A stretch of DNA of 64,000 nucleotides from Amphritea pacifica (GCF_016924145.1 NZ_JAFFZO010000001.1:62001-126000), one strand, 5' to 3'. Numbered from the stretch's first letter, positions 16,964 to 25,848 are shown. A program made the numbers and translations. Notes: a model not told the origin generated them from the sequence alone.

Positions 16964-17461
16964 ATGAATGATGAAAATATCTACTCTGCTCCACAAGCAA
17001 ATTTAGAACTGGACGAACAGCATGAAACGGTTCTGGCAGGACGCTGGACCCGGTTCTGGGCGGCGTTACTTGATACGATTATCATCCTCGTTGTGTTTGT
17101 TCCCACGATGTTTCTGTTAGGTCTATACGACCGGATTGAAGGTCAGCAGTTTGAATCATCAGACCTTCTCTTAAGTGCTCTGGTACTGCTGTTCTACGCA
17201 CTCTTAAATGGCTATCTACTGGCCACCTCAGGCCAAACCATCGCTAAAAAAATGTTCAACATCCGGGTGGTTGATTACGATACCAATCAACTACTGCCCT
17301 TCTGGAAAATCTTTGGGGTCCGCTATCTGCCGTTATTTGTAGTGAGTCAGTTGCCCGGTATCGGACAATTCATCGGCATCGTCGACTCAGTGTTTATCTT
17401 CAGTAAAGAAAACCGCTGCCTGCATGACCAGTTGGCTAACACAAAAGTGGTAAAAGTTTAA
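16964..17461 (+). CDS. RDD-family membrane protein
   Basis: A 165-residue protein with the RDD signature: AGRWTRFWAALLDTIIILVV (Arg and Asp in the first helix), a second helix pair around residues 70-95, and the GQTIAKKMFNIRVVD segment, ending ENRCLHDQLANTKVV. Four helices are expected in the inner membrane. Function of the family is poorly defined (some members act in ion or osmotic homeostasis). Its N-terminus, NIYSAPQANLE, closely resembles that of the TM2 protein at 28457 (NIYSTPEANVE). It is followed by a strong bidirectional terminator. Confidence 0.88.
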   Translation: MNDENIYSAPQANLELDEQHETVLAGRWTRFWAALLDTIIILVVFVPTMFLLGLYDRIEGQQFESSDLLLSALVLLFYALLNGYLLATSGQTIAKKMFNIRVVDYDTNQLLPFWKIFGVRYLPLFVVSQLPGIGQFIGIVDSVFIFSKENRCLHDQLANTKVVKV

Positions 17462-17477
17462 CCCTGAATCCCGCTAC

Positions 17478-17505
17478 AAAAAAACCGCCAGATGGCGGTT
17501 TTTTT
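17478..17505. terminator. Bidirectional intrinsic terminator between RDD gene and aldehyde dehydrogenase
   Basis: A run of seven A (17478-17484), the stem CCGCCA-GA-TGGCGG (17485-17498) and seven T (17499-17505). The A and T tracts extend the stem and give a U-tail on both strands, suiting the convergent genes on either side. Confidence 0.9.
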
Positions 17506-17564
17506 AGCTGATAAGTCGCATAGCGACGTCTGGCCAGGGGCGCAGCCGCGCACTAGCCGCTGTT

Positions 17565-19049
17565 TTACAACCGCATCAGAACATTCTTGATATCGGTATA
17601 CTTCTCCAGTGCGTGCAGTGATTTATCACGACCATTACCGGATGCCTTCACCCCGCCAAAGGGCACGGTGGTGTCACCCTCACCCCAGGTATTCACCCAC
17701 ACCATGCCGCTTTCGATTTTGCGGCTGACCCGGTGAGCCCGGGACAGGTTCTGAGTCCAGACGGCTGCTCCCAGACCATAAACAGAATCATTGGCCAGCG
17801 CGATCGCTTCCTCTTCCGTTTCAAATTCACAGACCGCCAGTACCGGCCCGAAGATCTCCTCTTTAACAAAGGTCATAGCGTTATTGGCACCATCAACGAT
17901 GGTAGGCTTGGCATAGAATCCTTTACCTTGCTGATAGTCTGGAAGGCCGCCCATGATCACCTTGCCACCCTCCTCCTGAGCTGAGCGGATATAACGCTCA
18001 ACCGTTGCCAGTTGAGTTGCATCAACCATCGGCCCCATGGTGGTTGCCGGGTCTAACGGATCACCGGGCTGGAACCGGGCAGCGGCTTCAACCAGCGCCG
18101 CTACAAACTCCTCTTTAATACTCTTATCAACATAGAGACGGGAGCAGGCGATACAGACTTCGCCCTGATTACAAAAGATAGCCGCTGCAGAGGCGGCCGC
18201 TGCGGCTTTAATATCCGCATCAGCAAACACCAGATTGGGCGACTTACCGCCCGCTTCAAGCCAGACCCGTTTCATATTTGACTCACCGGCATAGCCCATC
18301 AGCATACCGGCCACCCGGGTCGAACCGGTAAAGGCCAGCACATTAACATCCATATGCAGCGCCAGCGCTTTACCAGCGGTATGGCCAAAGCCTGGCAGAA
18401 CGTTCAGTACACCCGCCGGCATACCCGCTTCTACCGCCAGCTCGGCCAGCCGCAATGCGCTTAGCGGAGACTTTTCTGATGGTTTCAGCACCACTGAGTT
18501 GCCCGCGGCAATTGCCGGAGCGATCTTCCAGCTGACCATCAGTAGCGGATAGTTCCAAGGGGTAATTGCTCCCACTACACCCACCGGCTGATGCTGGATC
18601 ATCGCCAGAGTATCATGCCCGGTCGGCGCAATCTCACCATAGACTTTATCAATGCTTTCTGCGGTCCAGCGGATACAATCGATGGCATCCGGCACATCAA
18701 TATTGACCATTTCAGAGATCGACTTACCCATATCCAGAGTATCCAGCAGGGCAAACTCATCTTTGTGCTGTTCAACCAGATCGGCCCATCTGAGCATCAC
18801 TTTTTTACGTTCCCGGGGGTGCATCTCAGACCATACGCCGGAGCGGAAAACTTCACGGGCATTAGCAACGGCGATATTCACATCGGCAACATCACAACTG
18901 GATACATCCACAAGCAACTTCTCGGTAGCCGGATTGATACAGGGGAACGTCTCTCCACTCACCGCAGACTGAAATCCACCATTAATATAAGCCTGATGAT
19001 GCAAATTCAGAGTCTTGCTCAGGGCTTGCCATTCAGAATAGCTTTTCAT
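17565..19049 (-). CDS. puuC: Aldehyde dehydrogenase, PuuC-like
   Basis: A 494-residue NAD(P)+-dependent aldehyde dehydrogenase. Motifs: AITPWNYPLLM, KPSEKSPLSALRLAELA, the cofactor glycine motif FTGSTRVAG, the catalytic glutamate in LEAGGKSPN (~residue 264), and the catalytic-cysteine region FCNQGEVCIACSRL (~298). Length and sequence (INPATEKL, DKSLHALEKYTDIKN at the C-terminus) resemble E. coli PuuC, the gamma-glutamyl-gamma-aminobutyraldehyde dehydrogenase of putrescine breakdown. The ATG at 19049 has GGAGAAGAG upstream and matches the PuuC N-terminus better than the longer frame. No other puu genes are in the window, so the substrate could be another aminoaldehyde. Confidence 0.87.
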   Translation of the reverse strand: MKSYSEWQALSKTLNLHHQAYINGGFQSAVSGETFPCINPATEKLLVDVSSCDVADVNIAVANAREVFRSGVWSEMHPRERKKVMLRWADLVEQHKDEFALLDTLDMGKSISEMVNIDVPDAIDCIRWTAESIDKVYGEIAPTGHDTLAMIQHQPVGVVGAITPWNYPLLMVSWKIAPAIAAGNSVVLKPSEKSPLSALRLAELAVEAGMPAGVLNVLPGFGHTAGKALALHMDVNVLAFTGSTRVAGMLMGYAGESNMKRVWLEAGGKSPNLVFADADIKAAAAASAAAIFCNQGEVCIACSRLYVDKSIKEEFVAALVEAAARFQPGDPLDPATTMGPMVDATQLATVERYIRSAQEEGGKVIMGGLPDYQQGKGFYAKPTIVDGANNAMTFVKEEIFGPVLAVCEFETEEEAIALANDSVYGLGAAVWTQNLSRAHRVSRKIESGMVWVNTWGEGDTTVPFGGVKASGNGRDKSLHALEKYTDIKNVLMRL

Positions 19050-19335
19050 CGGTTCTCTTCTCCAGAATCTCTTGTTTGCTGACAGAAACGGACTAACAGA
19101 CTCAGCGCTGTCTGCCATACAGGTTTACTGACAGTATATTCCCTCCCGTTTGAGTTCCTCTATATGTATCAGGGGGTAGTTGAATGAACAGCAGCAGAGC
19201 ACTTCGCAATACAGATAACCTGACCGCTTACCCTCAATAAACTACCTCCAAAGGCATACCCTCTGCTGGGTATATCCTCTGATGCCGTGATTTGCAGATA
19301 ATCAAGATCCATAAAAATTATTACAGGAAAAATCG

Positions 19336-20022
19336 ATGAAGAAGATTTTGACAGGCCTGGCCGCCGCAATGGCCCTGACATCGACAGTTCAGGCTGCTGA
19401 CGTTACTGGCACCGTTTCATTTACCAATGATTACCGTTTCCGCGGTATTTCACAGTCTGCGGGAGATCCCGCTGTTCAGGGCAGCCTGGATGCAGCTTTT
19501 GACAATGGCGTTTATGCCGGCATCTGGGGTAGCAATGTCGACTTTGAAGACGATGCAAAGCTGGAGATCGATTACTACGTTGGCTTTGCCAATGATATCA
19601 ATGATGATCTGAGCTACGACGTTTCCTACGGGTTTTATACCTACCCCGGCTATAACACTGACGCGGAGTATGGTGAGCTGGCGCTGGCGCTGTATTACGG
19701 TGATCTGGGCTTTACCATGGCTTACTCTGACGATTTCTTCAATACTGGCGAGTCCGCTCAGTACTACAGTGTGGATTACAGCTATGGCATCACTGATGCG
19801 GTCAGCCTGGATCTTCATGCGGGTTACAGCACCGGGGATTACTGGGGCAAAGCCGATATTAACGACTATCAGGACTACTCTGTCGGTATCTCTGGTTCTG
19901 CTATCGGTCTGGATCTGTCAGCGGCGTATCTGTTTAACAGCATCGATAATGCTGATGAGATTGATAAAGGTGCATTCCGTAATGACAACACGCTGTTAGT
20001 AAGCGTATCACGCACGTTCTAA
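19336..20022 (+). CDS. TorF-family outer-membrane beta-barrel protein
   Basis: A 228-residue protein with signal peptide MKKILTGLAAAMALTSTVQA. The mature start ADVTGTVSFTNDYRFRGISQS is the signature of the TIGR02001/Gcw_chp (TorF) family of small putative porins. Alternating aromatic and polar residues and a C-terminal Phe (LLVSVSRTF) fit an outer-membrane barrel of about 10-12 strands. It is monocistronic, with its own promoter region and a clean terminator. Substrate is unknown; such proteins are common in marine gammaproteobacteria. Confidence 0.88.
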   Translation: MKKILTGLAAAMALTSTVQAADVTGTVSFTNDYRFRGISQSAGDPAVQGSLDAAFDNGVYAGIWGSNVDFEDDAKLEIDYYVGFANDINDDLSYDVSYGFYTYPGYNTDAEYGELALALYYGDLGFTMAYSDDFFNTGESAQYYSVDYSYGITDAVSLDLHAGYSTGDYWGKADINDYQDYSVGISGSAIGLDLSAAYLFNSIDNADEIDKGAFRNDNTLLVSVSRTF

Positions 20023-20079
20023 GCGGAACTAAAACTCAATCAGGCACGTACAGATATCCCCCTTCTGCTGCCTGATACG

Positions 20080-20111
20080 GGCCACACAGAATATTCGGTG
20101 TGGCCTTTTTT
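20080..20111 (+). terminator. Intrinsic terminator after TorF-family gene
   Basis: GGCCACAC (20080-20087), ten-base loop, GTGTGGCC (20098-20105), then six T. An 8-bp perfect GC-rich stem and U-tract on the plus strand. Confidence 0.92.
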
Positions 20112-20165
20112 ATTCATCTGTCAGGGCGTAAAATCCTGCTTTAATCTTCTGGTTCCGAGGCACGG

Positions 20166-20786
20166 ATGTCAATCGCTCTACTCTCCCTGTTTATTCCCAC
20201 GTTTTTCTTTGTATCGATCACTCCCGGCATGTGCATGACCCTGGCGCTTAGCCTGGGCATGTCGATCGGTGTACGCCGCAGCCTGCACATGATGTGGGGC
20301 GAACTGATCGGTGTTGGCCTGGTGGCCGCAGCAGCCGCCGTTGGTGTTGCTGCACTGATGTTGCAGTTTCCCGAAGCGTTTATCTTTCTTAAGCTGGGAG
20401 GGGGAGCTTATCTCGGCTGGCTGGGTGTACAGATGTGGCAGTCGAAAGGCAAACTGGTGATGCCAGAACCCGGAGCAGCCGTAAAACAGCAGGGCAACCT
20501 GCAGCTGGCCCTTAATGGTTTTATAACGGCCATCGCCAACCCTAAAGGCTGGGCCTTCTTTGTCACACTGCTGCCCCCCTTTCTTGACCAGCAGCAGCCG
20601 CTGGCACCGCAGCTATTGATGCTGATCGCCATGATTTTGCTATTAGAGTTCAGCTGTTTACTGATCTACGCCAGCGGCGGAAAAGCGCTGCGTCATCTGT
20701 TGCTGGACCGGGGTAATGTCAAACTGATGAACCGGATTGCCGGGTCACTGATGATCGCTGTGGGAATCTGGCTGGCAGTCGGCTGA
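20166..20786 (+). CDS. LysE/RhtB-family amino-acid exporter
   Basis: A 206-residue inner-membrane protein with about six helices. Family marks: SITPGMCMTLALSLGMSIGVRRSL near the N-terminus (the TPGP-like motif of LysE proteins, here TPGM), FLKLGGGAYLGWLGVQMW, and FITAIANPKGWAFFVTLLPPFLD, the conserved NPK motif before helix 4. It exports amino acids or related small molecules by proton exchange; the specific substrate is not predictable. It converges on a lipoprotein gene 8 bp away. Confidence 0.9.
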   Translation: MSIALLSLFIPTFFFVSITPGMCMTLALSLGMSIGVRRSLHMMWGELIGVGLVAAAAAVGVAALMLQFPEAFIFLKLGGGAYLGWLGVQMWQSKGKLVMPEPGAAVKQQGNLQLALNGFITAIANPKGWAFFVTLLPPFLDQQQPLAPQLLMLIAMILLLEFSCLLIYASGGKALRHLLLDRGNVKLMNRIAGSLMIAVGIWLAVG

Positions 20787-20794
20787 CAAGCGGT

Positions 20795-21247
20795 TCAGTG
20801 TGGCACTGAGAAACGGCGTGGCTGGGGCCACAGTTCCAGTACTGACATAAAGCCATCATCGTCCCGATATAACGTAAAGTATTCCATTGCCAACACATCC
20901 CACACCATATGGGTTGCGAAAGTCGGTGGTAAGCGGTATTGTCCGCCGCCGATGGGCTCCGGCTGATAACTATTATCCGGCGGGTTTATTAACAGGTTTG
21001 CCAGCTCACTGGCACTCCAGCTGTAATACTGCTTCGGCATCCCATAGGCATCGGCGATCCAGCCCTCCCGGAAAGAGGGGTTGATCAGTGACAACAAATG
21101 ACAATCTGAGCTTCCCTCAATGCAATAACATTGCTTGTCCAGATCGACAATGTAGTTTTGTGAGCCGAAATGGCCATCAGATGCACAGCCTGTAAGGCAA
21201 AGCAGTAACAAAAAACCACTGGCACCGTATCTCATAATCTGTAGCAT
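20795..21247 (-). CDS. Small lipoprotein of unknown function
   Basis: A 150-residue protein with a lipoprotein signal: hydrophobic FLLLLCLTGC with lipobox LTGC, so Cys ~21 is the lipidated residue; the next residue is Ala, which favours the outer membrane. Mature part contains CYCIEGSSDCHLL, which may hold a disulfide, and YYSWSASELANLLINPPD. I do not recognise the family. The start ATG at 21247 is preferred over the internal one at 21235 because AGGGA lies at a good distance upstream. Confidence 0.75.
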   Translation of the reverse strand: MLQIMRYGASGFLLLLCLTGCASDGHFGSQNYIVDLDKQCYCIEGSSDCHLLSLINPSFREGWIADAYGMPKQYYSWSASELANLLINPPDNSYQPEPIGGGQYRLPPTFATHMVWDVLAMEYFTLYRDDDGFMSVLELWPQPRRFSVPH

Positions 21248-21388
21248 AACGGTTAGTCCCTTATCTATAAGTTAAAGATTAGCGTCCTTTGATCGATAAA
21301 CAAATATGAAGCAAAAAAATAGCGCCACGTTTACCAACCGAAATCCAGTCTCCAAAGCATCGGCTACACAAAACATTAAGGAGCGTCT

Positions 21389-21994
21389 ATGAGTCCTGCT
21401 GAAAAGTTTACTTACCAGACACTGGAGAACCGTACAAAAGCGCTGGCAATCGCCCTTGGTTTCAGGGATCAGTCAACACTGGAGCATTCAGACCGGGTAC
21501 AGACCCTGGCAGTCGAACTGGCCAAAGCGGTGGGCCTTTGCGAAGGCCAGATCAGCGCTTTACGCATCAGTTCCAGGTTTCACGATATCGGTAAAATCGG
21601 CATCCCCGACCGCATCCTCATGAAGCCGGGAAAACTGGATCAGGATGACTGGGATGTTATGCATACACATCCTGCCATTGGCGAACAGATTGTGCTCTCC
21701 ACAGAGCTGGATGGTGCCTCACAAACCGCACATATTATTCGCCATCATCATGAATGTTTTGATGGCAGCGGCTATCCCGATAAACTGGCTGGTGAAGACA
21801 TTCCTGTCGGCGCCCGAATTATCGGCATCGTTGACAGTTATGATGCCATGGCCTACACCCGCTCATATCATATGGGCCGTGGTCACTCAGCCATTATTGA
21901 TCAGATAAACAGGGAATCAGGCAGCAAGCACGACCCCTATCTGCTGAAACACTTCTGCCGTATTATCGAAACAAGTGACAACCGGGTAAAATAA
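21389..21994 (+). CDS. HD-GYP domain protein, likely cyclic-di-GMP phosphodiesterase
   Basis: A 201-residue stand-alone HD-GYP domain. Metal and substrate motifs are present: LEHSDRV, the HD pair in SRFHDIGKIGIPD (~residues 70-80), the HTHPAIGEQI helix and HHHECFDGSGYPDKLAGEDIPVGARIIGIVD, which includes the GYP triad. It should hydrolyse c-di-GMP to GMP in the cytoplasm. No receiver or sensory domain is attached, so control must come from expression or partners. Start has AAGGAG six bases upstream. Confidence 0.92.
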   Translation: MSPAEKFTYQTLENRTKALAIALGFRDQSTLEHSDRVQTLAVELAKAVGLCEGQISALRISSRFHDIGKIGIPDRILMKPGKLDQDDWDVMHTHPAIGEQIVLSTELDGASQTAHIIRHHHECFDGSGYPDKLAGEDIPVGARIIGIVDSYDAMAYTRSYHMGRGHSAIIDQINRESGSKHDPYLLKHFCRIIETSDNRVK

Positions 21995-22045
21995 TATTCA
22001 TTTGCCGCACCTTAAAAACCATATTAGGCTGAAGGGTATCCTTCT

Positions 22046-22762
22046 ATGAGGCCGCCCATTATGTCTTCTAACACACCGCGTTCTAAACACCTGCAGACCC
22101 TTTTAACAACAGCGACACTGGCGCTGACGCTGACCTTTGCCCCACTGATCACCCAACAACTCTCTGGGTTTAATCTTGGAAATCAGGCCATCGCCAAGGG
22201 CGGAGACGGCGGCGGCAATGGCGGTGGAAACGGCGGTGGAAACGGCGGTGGAAACGGCGGCGGCAATAGCGGCGGCAATGGTAATTCAGCCAGCAGTAGT
22301 CACGGCAATGGGTATGCATTTGGCCATGACAACAACGGCCCGGGAAAGTCAGCGACAGCAGGCAGTAACGGCCTCGGACATGGAAAAGGGCTGGGCAATA
22401 ATCAAAAGTCGGTGGCTGCCAGTCTGGGCAGACTTAATGCTGCCCACGCCTCGGCAACGGCCAGAAGCCATGCTGCCCCCAACTCAGCAGTGGGCCTGAT
22501 TGCCCAGTACGAAGCAACTGTTGCTGCGGCCAGAACAGCGGCAACTGAAGAGGAGCGCGCGGCCCTGGAACAGGAGGCCATGAACTTTCTGGGTCAGGCT
22601 GCGAACAGAGAACTGAATGAAGAGGTGATATCTGCAGTGAACGATCTGTTAGGTATAGCCCCTGAAACCGAGACTGCCCCCGATGCTGATAACGAGCAGG
22701 ACAACGAAACACCGGACGATAATAGCGGAGCCTCAACAACCGGCACAGACTCACAGGTGTGA
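22046..22762 (+). CDS. Secreted Gly/Asn-rich repeat protein
   Basis: A 238-residue protein with an N-terminal hydrophobic signal (~residues 18-40, LLTTATLALTLTFAPLITQQL). Residues ~52-80 are a low-complexity run of GGGN units, followed by GNGYAFGHDNNGPG and a Gly/Lys-rich stretch, then SLGRLNAAHASATARSHAAPNSAVGLIAQYEA (~127-155). That last motif (LNAAHAS, AAPNS, G-IA-YE) recurs in otherwise uncharacterised secreted proteins of proteobacteria. The C-terminal ~30 residues are very acidic. It looks like a surface or matrix protein; function is unknown. Either the ATG at 22046 or at 22061 may be used. Confidence 0.72.
   Translation: MRPPIMSSNTPRSKHLQTLLTTATLALTLTFAPLITQQLSGFNLGNQAIAKGGDGGGNGGGNGGGNGGGNGGGNSGGNGNSASSSHGNGYAFGHDNNGPGKSATAGSNGLGHGKGLGNNQKSVAASLGRLNAAHASATARSHAAPNSAVGLIAQYEATVAAARTAATEEERAALEQEAMNFLGQAANRELNEEVISAVNDLLGIAPETETAPDADNEQDNETPDDNSGASTTGTDSQV
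22210..22281 (+). repeat. In-gene 12-bp tandem repeat coding for GGGN units
   Basis: Six imperfect copies of the unit GGCGGTGGAAAC or GGCGGCGGCAAT, three of them identical, code for GGNG repeats of the secreted protein. Such a unit is prone to slipped-strand copy-number change in multiples of four codons without frameshift. Confidence 0.85.
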
Positions 22763-22764
22763 GG

Positions 22765-23595
22765 TTAAAAGTCCCTGATCAGTTGTAGATTCTGCCAGTT
22801 AATCTCCAGATCACTCAATAACAGCTCCTGGCGGCTGAAACGCCGGTAAGCATAGCTGGTTTTAACTCCCCAGATGCCATCGGGTGTCCCGGAATCATAG
22901 CCCAGTTGCTGCAATCTGAGTTGCAAAAACAGGGTGGTTGAACGATCCACACGACCGCCATTGTACGCCATAATCCGCGTCATATACTGGCGGGAAGACG
23001 GACTGCTCAGTGAGTACATCCGATTTTTCAACTCGGTAGCCAGTGGTACGCCTCGCTTTTCTGCCTGCGAAAACCAGTACCAGGCTGCCGCCGGGCTTTG
23101 CGGCAACCCCAACCCCCGCGCATAGACCACGCCCAGATCAAAAATAGCCTGTTGATGCCCCAGATCCGCCGCACGACTTAACAGAAAACCGGCCCAGAGT
23201 CGGTTTTTGTCCACGCCTCGTCCATTCATATAGAGCACCCCCAGTTGATAGAGTGCCCCGGGATGATCTTTCCGGGCTGCCAGATCCAGCCAGTGAGCAG
23301 CCTCGGTGAAGCTGGTTTCAACGCCTCTGCCTGTCAGATATGACATCCCTGCCATATAGGCCCCTTCAGCAGAGCCATTCATAGCAGCTTCCCTGAACAG
23401 GGTGACGCCCTGCCGGTAATCCTGTTCAGTGCCTCTGCCCTGAGTGACATCCAGCCCCTGACTGAATGTCTGCTTTGCAGCCTGGGGGTTATCCTTTACT
23501 CCGGCCAGGTCTGTAAAAGTGGCGCAACCTGGCAGCAGCATTGCCACTACGAGAACAGCCAGCCAACTATCGGTTCGTTTCAAGTCGTAAACCAT
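22765..23595 (-). CDS. Sel1-repeat lipoprotein with C-terminal peptidoglycan-binding-like domain
   Basis: A 276-residue lipoprotein (signal with lipobox LLPGCATF, lipidated Cys ~24). Residues ~60-185 are four Sel1-like repeats (A-YM-GMSYLTGRGVE, AL-QLGVLYMNGRGVDKN, AIFDLGVVYARGLGLPQS), which form TPR-like helical pairs. Residues ~225-260 (LFLQLRLQQLGYDSGTPDGIWGVKTSYAYRRF) match the peptidoglycan-binding domain 1 fold. It probably sits at the cell envelope as a scaffold protein. It faces the Gly-rich gene tail-to-tail with 2 bp between stops. Confidence 0.85.
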   Translation of the reverse strand: MVYDLKRTDSWLAVLVVAMLLPGCATFTDLAGVKDNPQAAKQTFSQGLDVTQGRGTEQDYRQGVTLFREAAMNGSAEGAYMAGMSYLTGRGVETSFTEAAHWLDLAARKDHPGALYQLGVLYMNGRGVDKNRLWAGFLLSRAADLGHQQAIFDLGVVYARGLGLPQSPAAAWYWFSQAEKRGVPLATELKNRMYSLSSPSSRQYMTRIMAYNGGRVDRSTTLFLQLRLQQLGYDSGTPDGIWGVKTSYAYRRFSRQELLLSDLEINWQNLQLIRDF

Positions 23596-23660
23596 TGCGC
23601 CCCCCTGTATATATTACAGTCAGTATAGGCGAAGCCCGGTCACTACTGATAACGAATTGG

Positions 23661-24257
23661 TTAATCCGGAATCAATTCTCCCACTACCGAAACAACAGGT
23701 TTAACCCCGGCCCAGATATCCAGTGCCATATCTTCCGGCTCTTCGTTAGGCCCGCCGACTCTAATCTTGGCTGACACCTCCTCTATTGGAAAAGCAAACA
23801 CGGCCGTCGCCTTCATCTCAATATCATTTGGCGGACGGGCTTCCGCTGAACGGCCAGGACTGTATTTATCCAGCATCGCATCAAGCGCTTGTCGTTTTTC
23901 CCGGGGGTCTTCCACTAACCGTCCTTTTGCATACACTACGACCGATCGAAAATTCACCGAGTGATGGTACGCTGAACGCGCAAATACCAGTCCATCCAGC
24001 AAAAACAGCGTAATGCAGGCGGTTTCACCTTTCATCACCTGTTGAAACAGACCGTTTTTAACTGACCCATGCAGAAACAGTTCATTGCCTATCCGCCAGT
24101 GAGAGGTGGGTTGCACCATCGCCTGACCATCGCGACTGACACCGATATTACACACCCAGGCCTCATCAAGAATGCTGTAGATGGTATCCCGGTCATAGTT
24201 GGCGATTTTACGCCCCCGTTTCACCCGGGTGCGCTCAGTCACTTTAATCTCACTCAT
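23661..24257 (-). CDS. Pyridoxamine 5'-phosphate oxidase-family FMN-binding protein
   Basis: A 198-residue split-barrel flavoprotein. Motifs: NYDRDTIYSILDEAWVCNIGVSRDGQAMVQPTSHWRIGNELFLHG and SVKNGLFQQVMKGETACITLFLLDGLVFARSAYHHSVNFRSVVVYAKGRLVED, typical of the nitroimidazole-resistance (NimA-like)/PNPOx-like group. The ATG at 24257 has AAAGGA upstream and is chosen over the longer frame at 24296. It is divergent from a MocR-type regulator; that pairing is common and suggests MocR control. The reaction is unknown: probable FMN- or haem-type cofactor binding rather than true PdxH activity. Confidence 0.85.
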   Translation of the reverse strand: MSEIKVTERTRVKRGRKIANYDRDTIYSILDEAWVCNIGVSRDGQAMVQPTSHWRIGNELFLHGSVKNGLFQQVMKGETACITLFLLDGLVFARSAYHHSVNFRSVVVYAKGRLVEDPREKRQALDAMLDKYSPGRSAEARPPNDIEMKATAVFAFPIEEVSAKIRVGGPNEEPEDMALDIWAGVKPVVSVVGELIPD

Positions 24258-24321
24258 CTTTCGTCCTTTGCTCTCAATGGTAGGTTTGAAAGTCACAGGT
24301 TAGCCGTTATAGTGGATCTTA

Positions 24322-24359
24322 TTAAGACCCAATTTATAGACATCCTTAAGGCCCAATTT
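24322..24359. promoter_or_regulatory. Direct-repeat operator for the MocR regulator
   Basis: TTAAGACCCAATTT (24322-24335) and TTAAGGCCCAATTT (24346-24359) are 13/14 identical, in the same orientation and 24 bp apart, in the divergent promoter region. MocR/PdxR/GabR-type regulators are known to bind direct repeats, so this is a good operator candidate; the second copy runs into the proposed TTG start of the regulator. Confidence 0.7.
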
Positions 24360-25848
24360 GAAACAGTATCTGCCCCATAAAACACCCCACTCAGAACGCT
24401 TTACCCCGTTTTTGGAACAGGGGAAAACCCAGCGGCCGCTCTATCGGGGGTTATTTAACTATATCCAGCAACGGATTCTGTCCGCCGAACTGCCCGCAGG
24501 GAGCCGTCTGCCCTCCAGTCGGGAGCTGGCTGACCTGCTGAGCCTCTCCCGCAATACCGTAAAGCAGGTTTATGAGATGCTTCAGGCCGAGGGCTATATC
24601 GAAACCCGTCATGGCGATGGCAGCTATGTTTCCCCCCAACTCACACTGTCCCGCAGGACAACACAGCGGTCCCCTGGCCCGCACACCCGACCGATCAGGC
24701 TCTCAGCCAAAAGCGAACAGCTGGAGCAGATCCGGCCACTTTACCAGCAGCACAAGCAGCAACTGCTGCTCCCCGCAGTACCCGCGCTGGATCAGTTTCC
24801 CTGGCAGCAGTGGCAACGTTCGGTGACTCACGCCAGCAGGGGGATGAAGTTTCATACTGAACGTGATTTTATGGGCGAAGCCGCCCTGCGCACTGAGATC
24901 GCAGCCTATCTCACAGCGACCCGTGGCATTCATTGCGATATGCGACAGGTGATGATCTGCTCCGGTTCGCAACAGGGGATGCAACTGGCTTTTTCCATGC
25001 TTCTTAATCCTGGCGACAGGGTTCTGGTGGAGGACCCTGGCTTTCCGGGTATCGACGGTGCCATCAGCAACGCTGGCGGGATTAAGCTTTCCATTCCCAT
25101 TGACCGTAACGGCTTTCGTACCGATATCGCCCTGCACCACCAGCAGGACGCCCGGCTCGCCTTTATCACCCCGTCACGCAACTTCCCAATGGGTTATACC
25201 CTGAGCCTTGAACGGCGCCTGCAACTGCTTGAGTGGGCCCGGAAACAGGGCTGTTGCATTATCGAAGATGACTACGACAGTGAGTTCCGCTTTGACGGCC
25301 CGCCCCTCACCGCACTTCAGGGGCTGGATGGCGAACACAGCGTGATCTACTCCGGCACTTTCAGCCGCATTCTCCACCCGGCTATGCGACTGGCATACCT
25401 GGTTCTGCCGCCGGCACTGGTAGACCCATTCAACCGCATGCGCGGGTTTATGGATGGTGGTTTATCAGCGCTACCTCAACTGGCGCTGGCAGACTTTATG
25501 GCCCGGGGAATATTCTCAAGTCACCTCAGACGGATGCGTAAACTCTATAAAACCCGACGCAGTTACCTGTTACAGCAGGTAACACAGATCTTTAACGGTC
25601 AGCTAAGATGGGAACCCAGTGATGGCGGGATGCATGGGGTTTTTCTGCTCCCCCCTGGCATTGATGACAAAACAATTGTCGAACAGACAATGAAAGTGGG
25701 ACTGGGTATCCGGCCACTGTCTTATTATTATGATAAACAACCCGCCCGCAGCGGGCTGGTTATCGGTTTTGGCGGTTATGATGAAGCCCGGATAGACGCC
25801 GGATTAGCCCTGCTGAAACCGATTCTGGAGCATCACTTGAAAAGCTAA
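24358..25848 (+). CDS. MocR/PdxR-family regulator (GntR HTH plus aminotransferase-like domain)
   Basis: A 496-residue PLP-dependent transcription regulator. Winged helix at residues ~25-90 (PLYRGLFNYIQQRILSAELPAGSRLPSSRELADLLSLSRNTVKQVYEMLQAEGYIETRHGDGSYVS), then a fold-type-I aminotransferase-like domain with FITPSRNFPMGYTL, CCIIEDDYDSEFRFDG and the PLP-lysine region YSGTFSRILHPAMRLAYLVLP. The usual Lys in that region (SG-F-K) is replaced here by Arg (FSRILHP), so a normal internal aldimine may not form; check by alignment. The start is TTG 24358, with an alternative TTG near 24410. It likely senses a B6 vitamer or amine and controls the divergent PNPOx-like gene. Confidence 0.88.
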   Translation: MKQYLPHKTPHSERFTPFLEQGKTQRPLYRGLFNYIQQRILSAELPAGSRLPSSRELADLLSLSRNTVKQVYEMLQAEGYIETRHGDGSYVSPQLTLSRRTTQRSPGPHTRPIRLSAKSEQLEQIRPLYQQHKQQLLLPAVPALDQFPWQQWQRSVTHASRGMKFHTERDFMGEAALRTEIAAYLTATRGIHCDMRQVMICSGSQQGMQLAFSMLLNPGDRVLVEDPGFPGIDGAISNAGGIKLSIPIDRNGFRTDIALHHQQDARLAFITPSRNFPMGYTLSLERRLQLLEWARKQGCCIIEDDYDSEFRFDGPPLTALQGLDGEHSVIYSGTFSRILHPAMRLAYLVLPPALVDPFNRMRGFMDGGLSALPQLALADFMARGIFSSHLRRMRKLYKTRRSYLLQQVTQIFNGQLRWEPSDGGMHGVFLLPPGIDDKTIVEQTMKVGLGIRPLSYYYDKQPARSGLVIGFGGYDEARIDAGLALLKPILEHHLKS

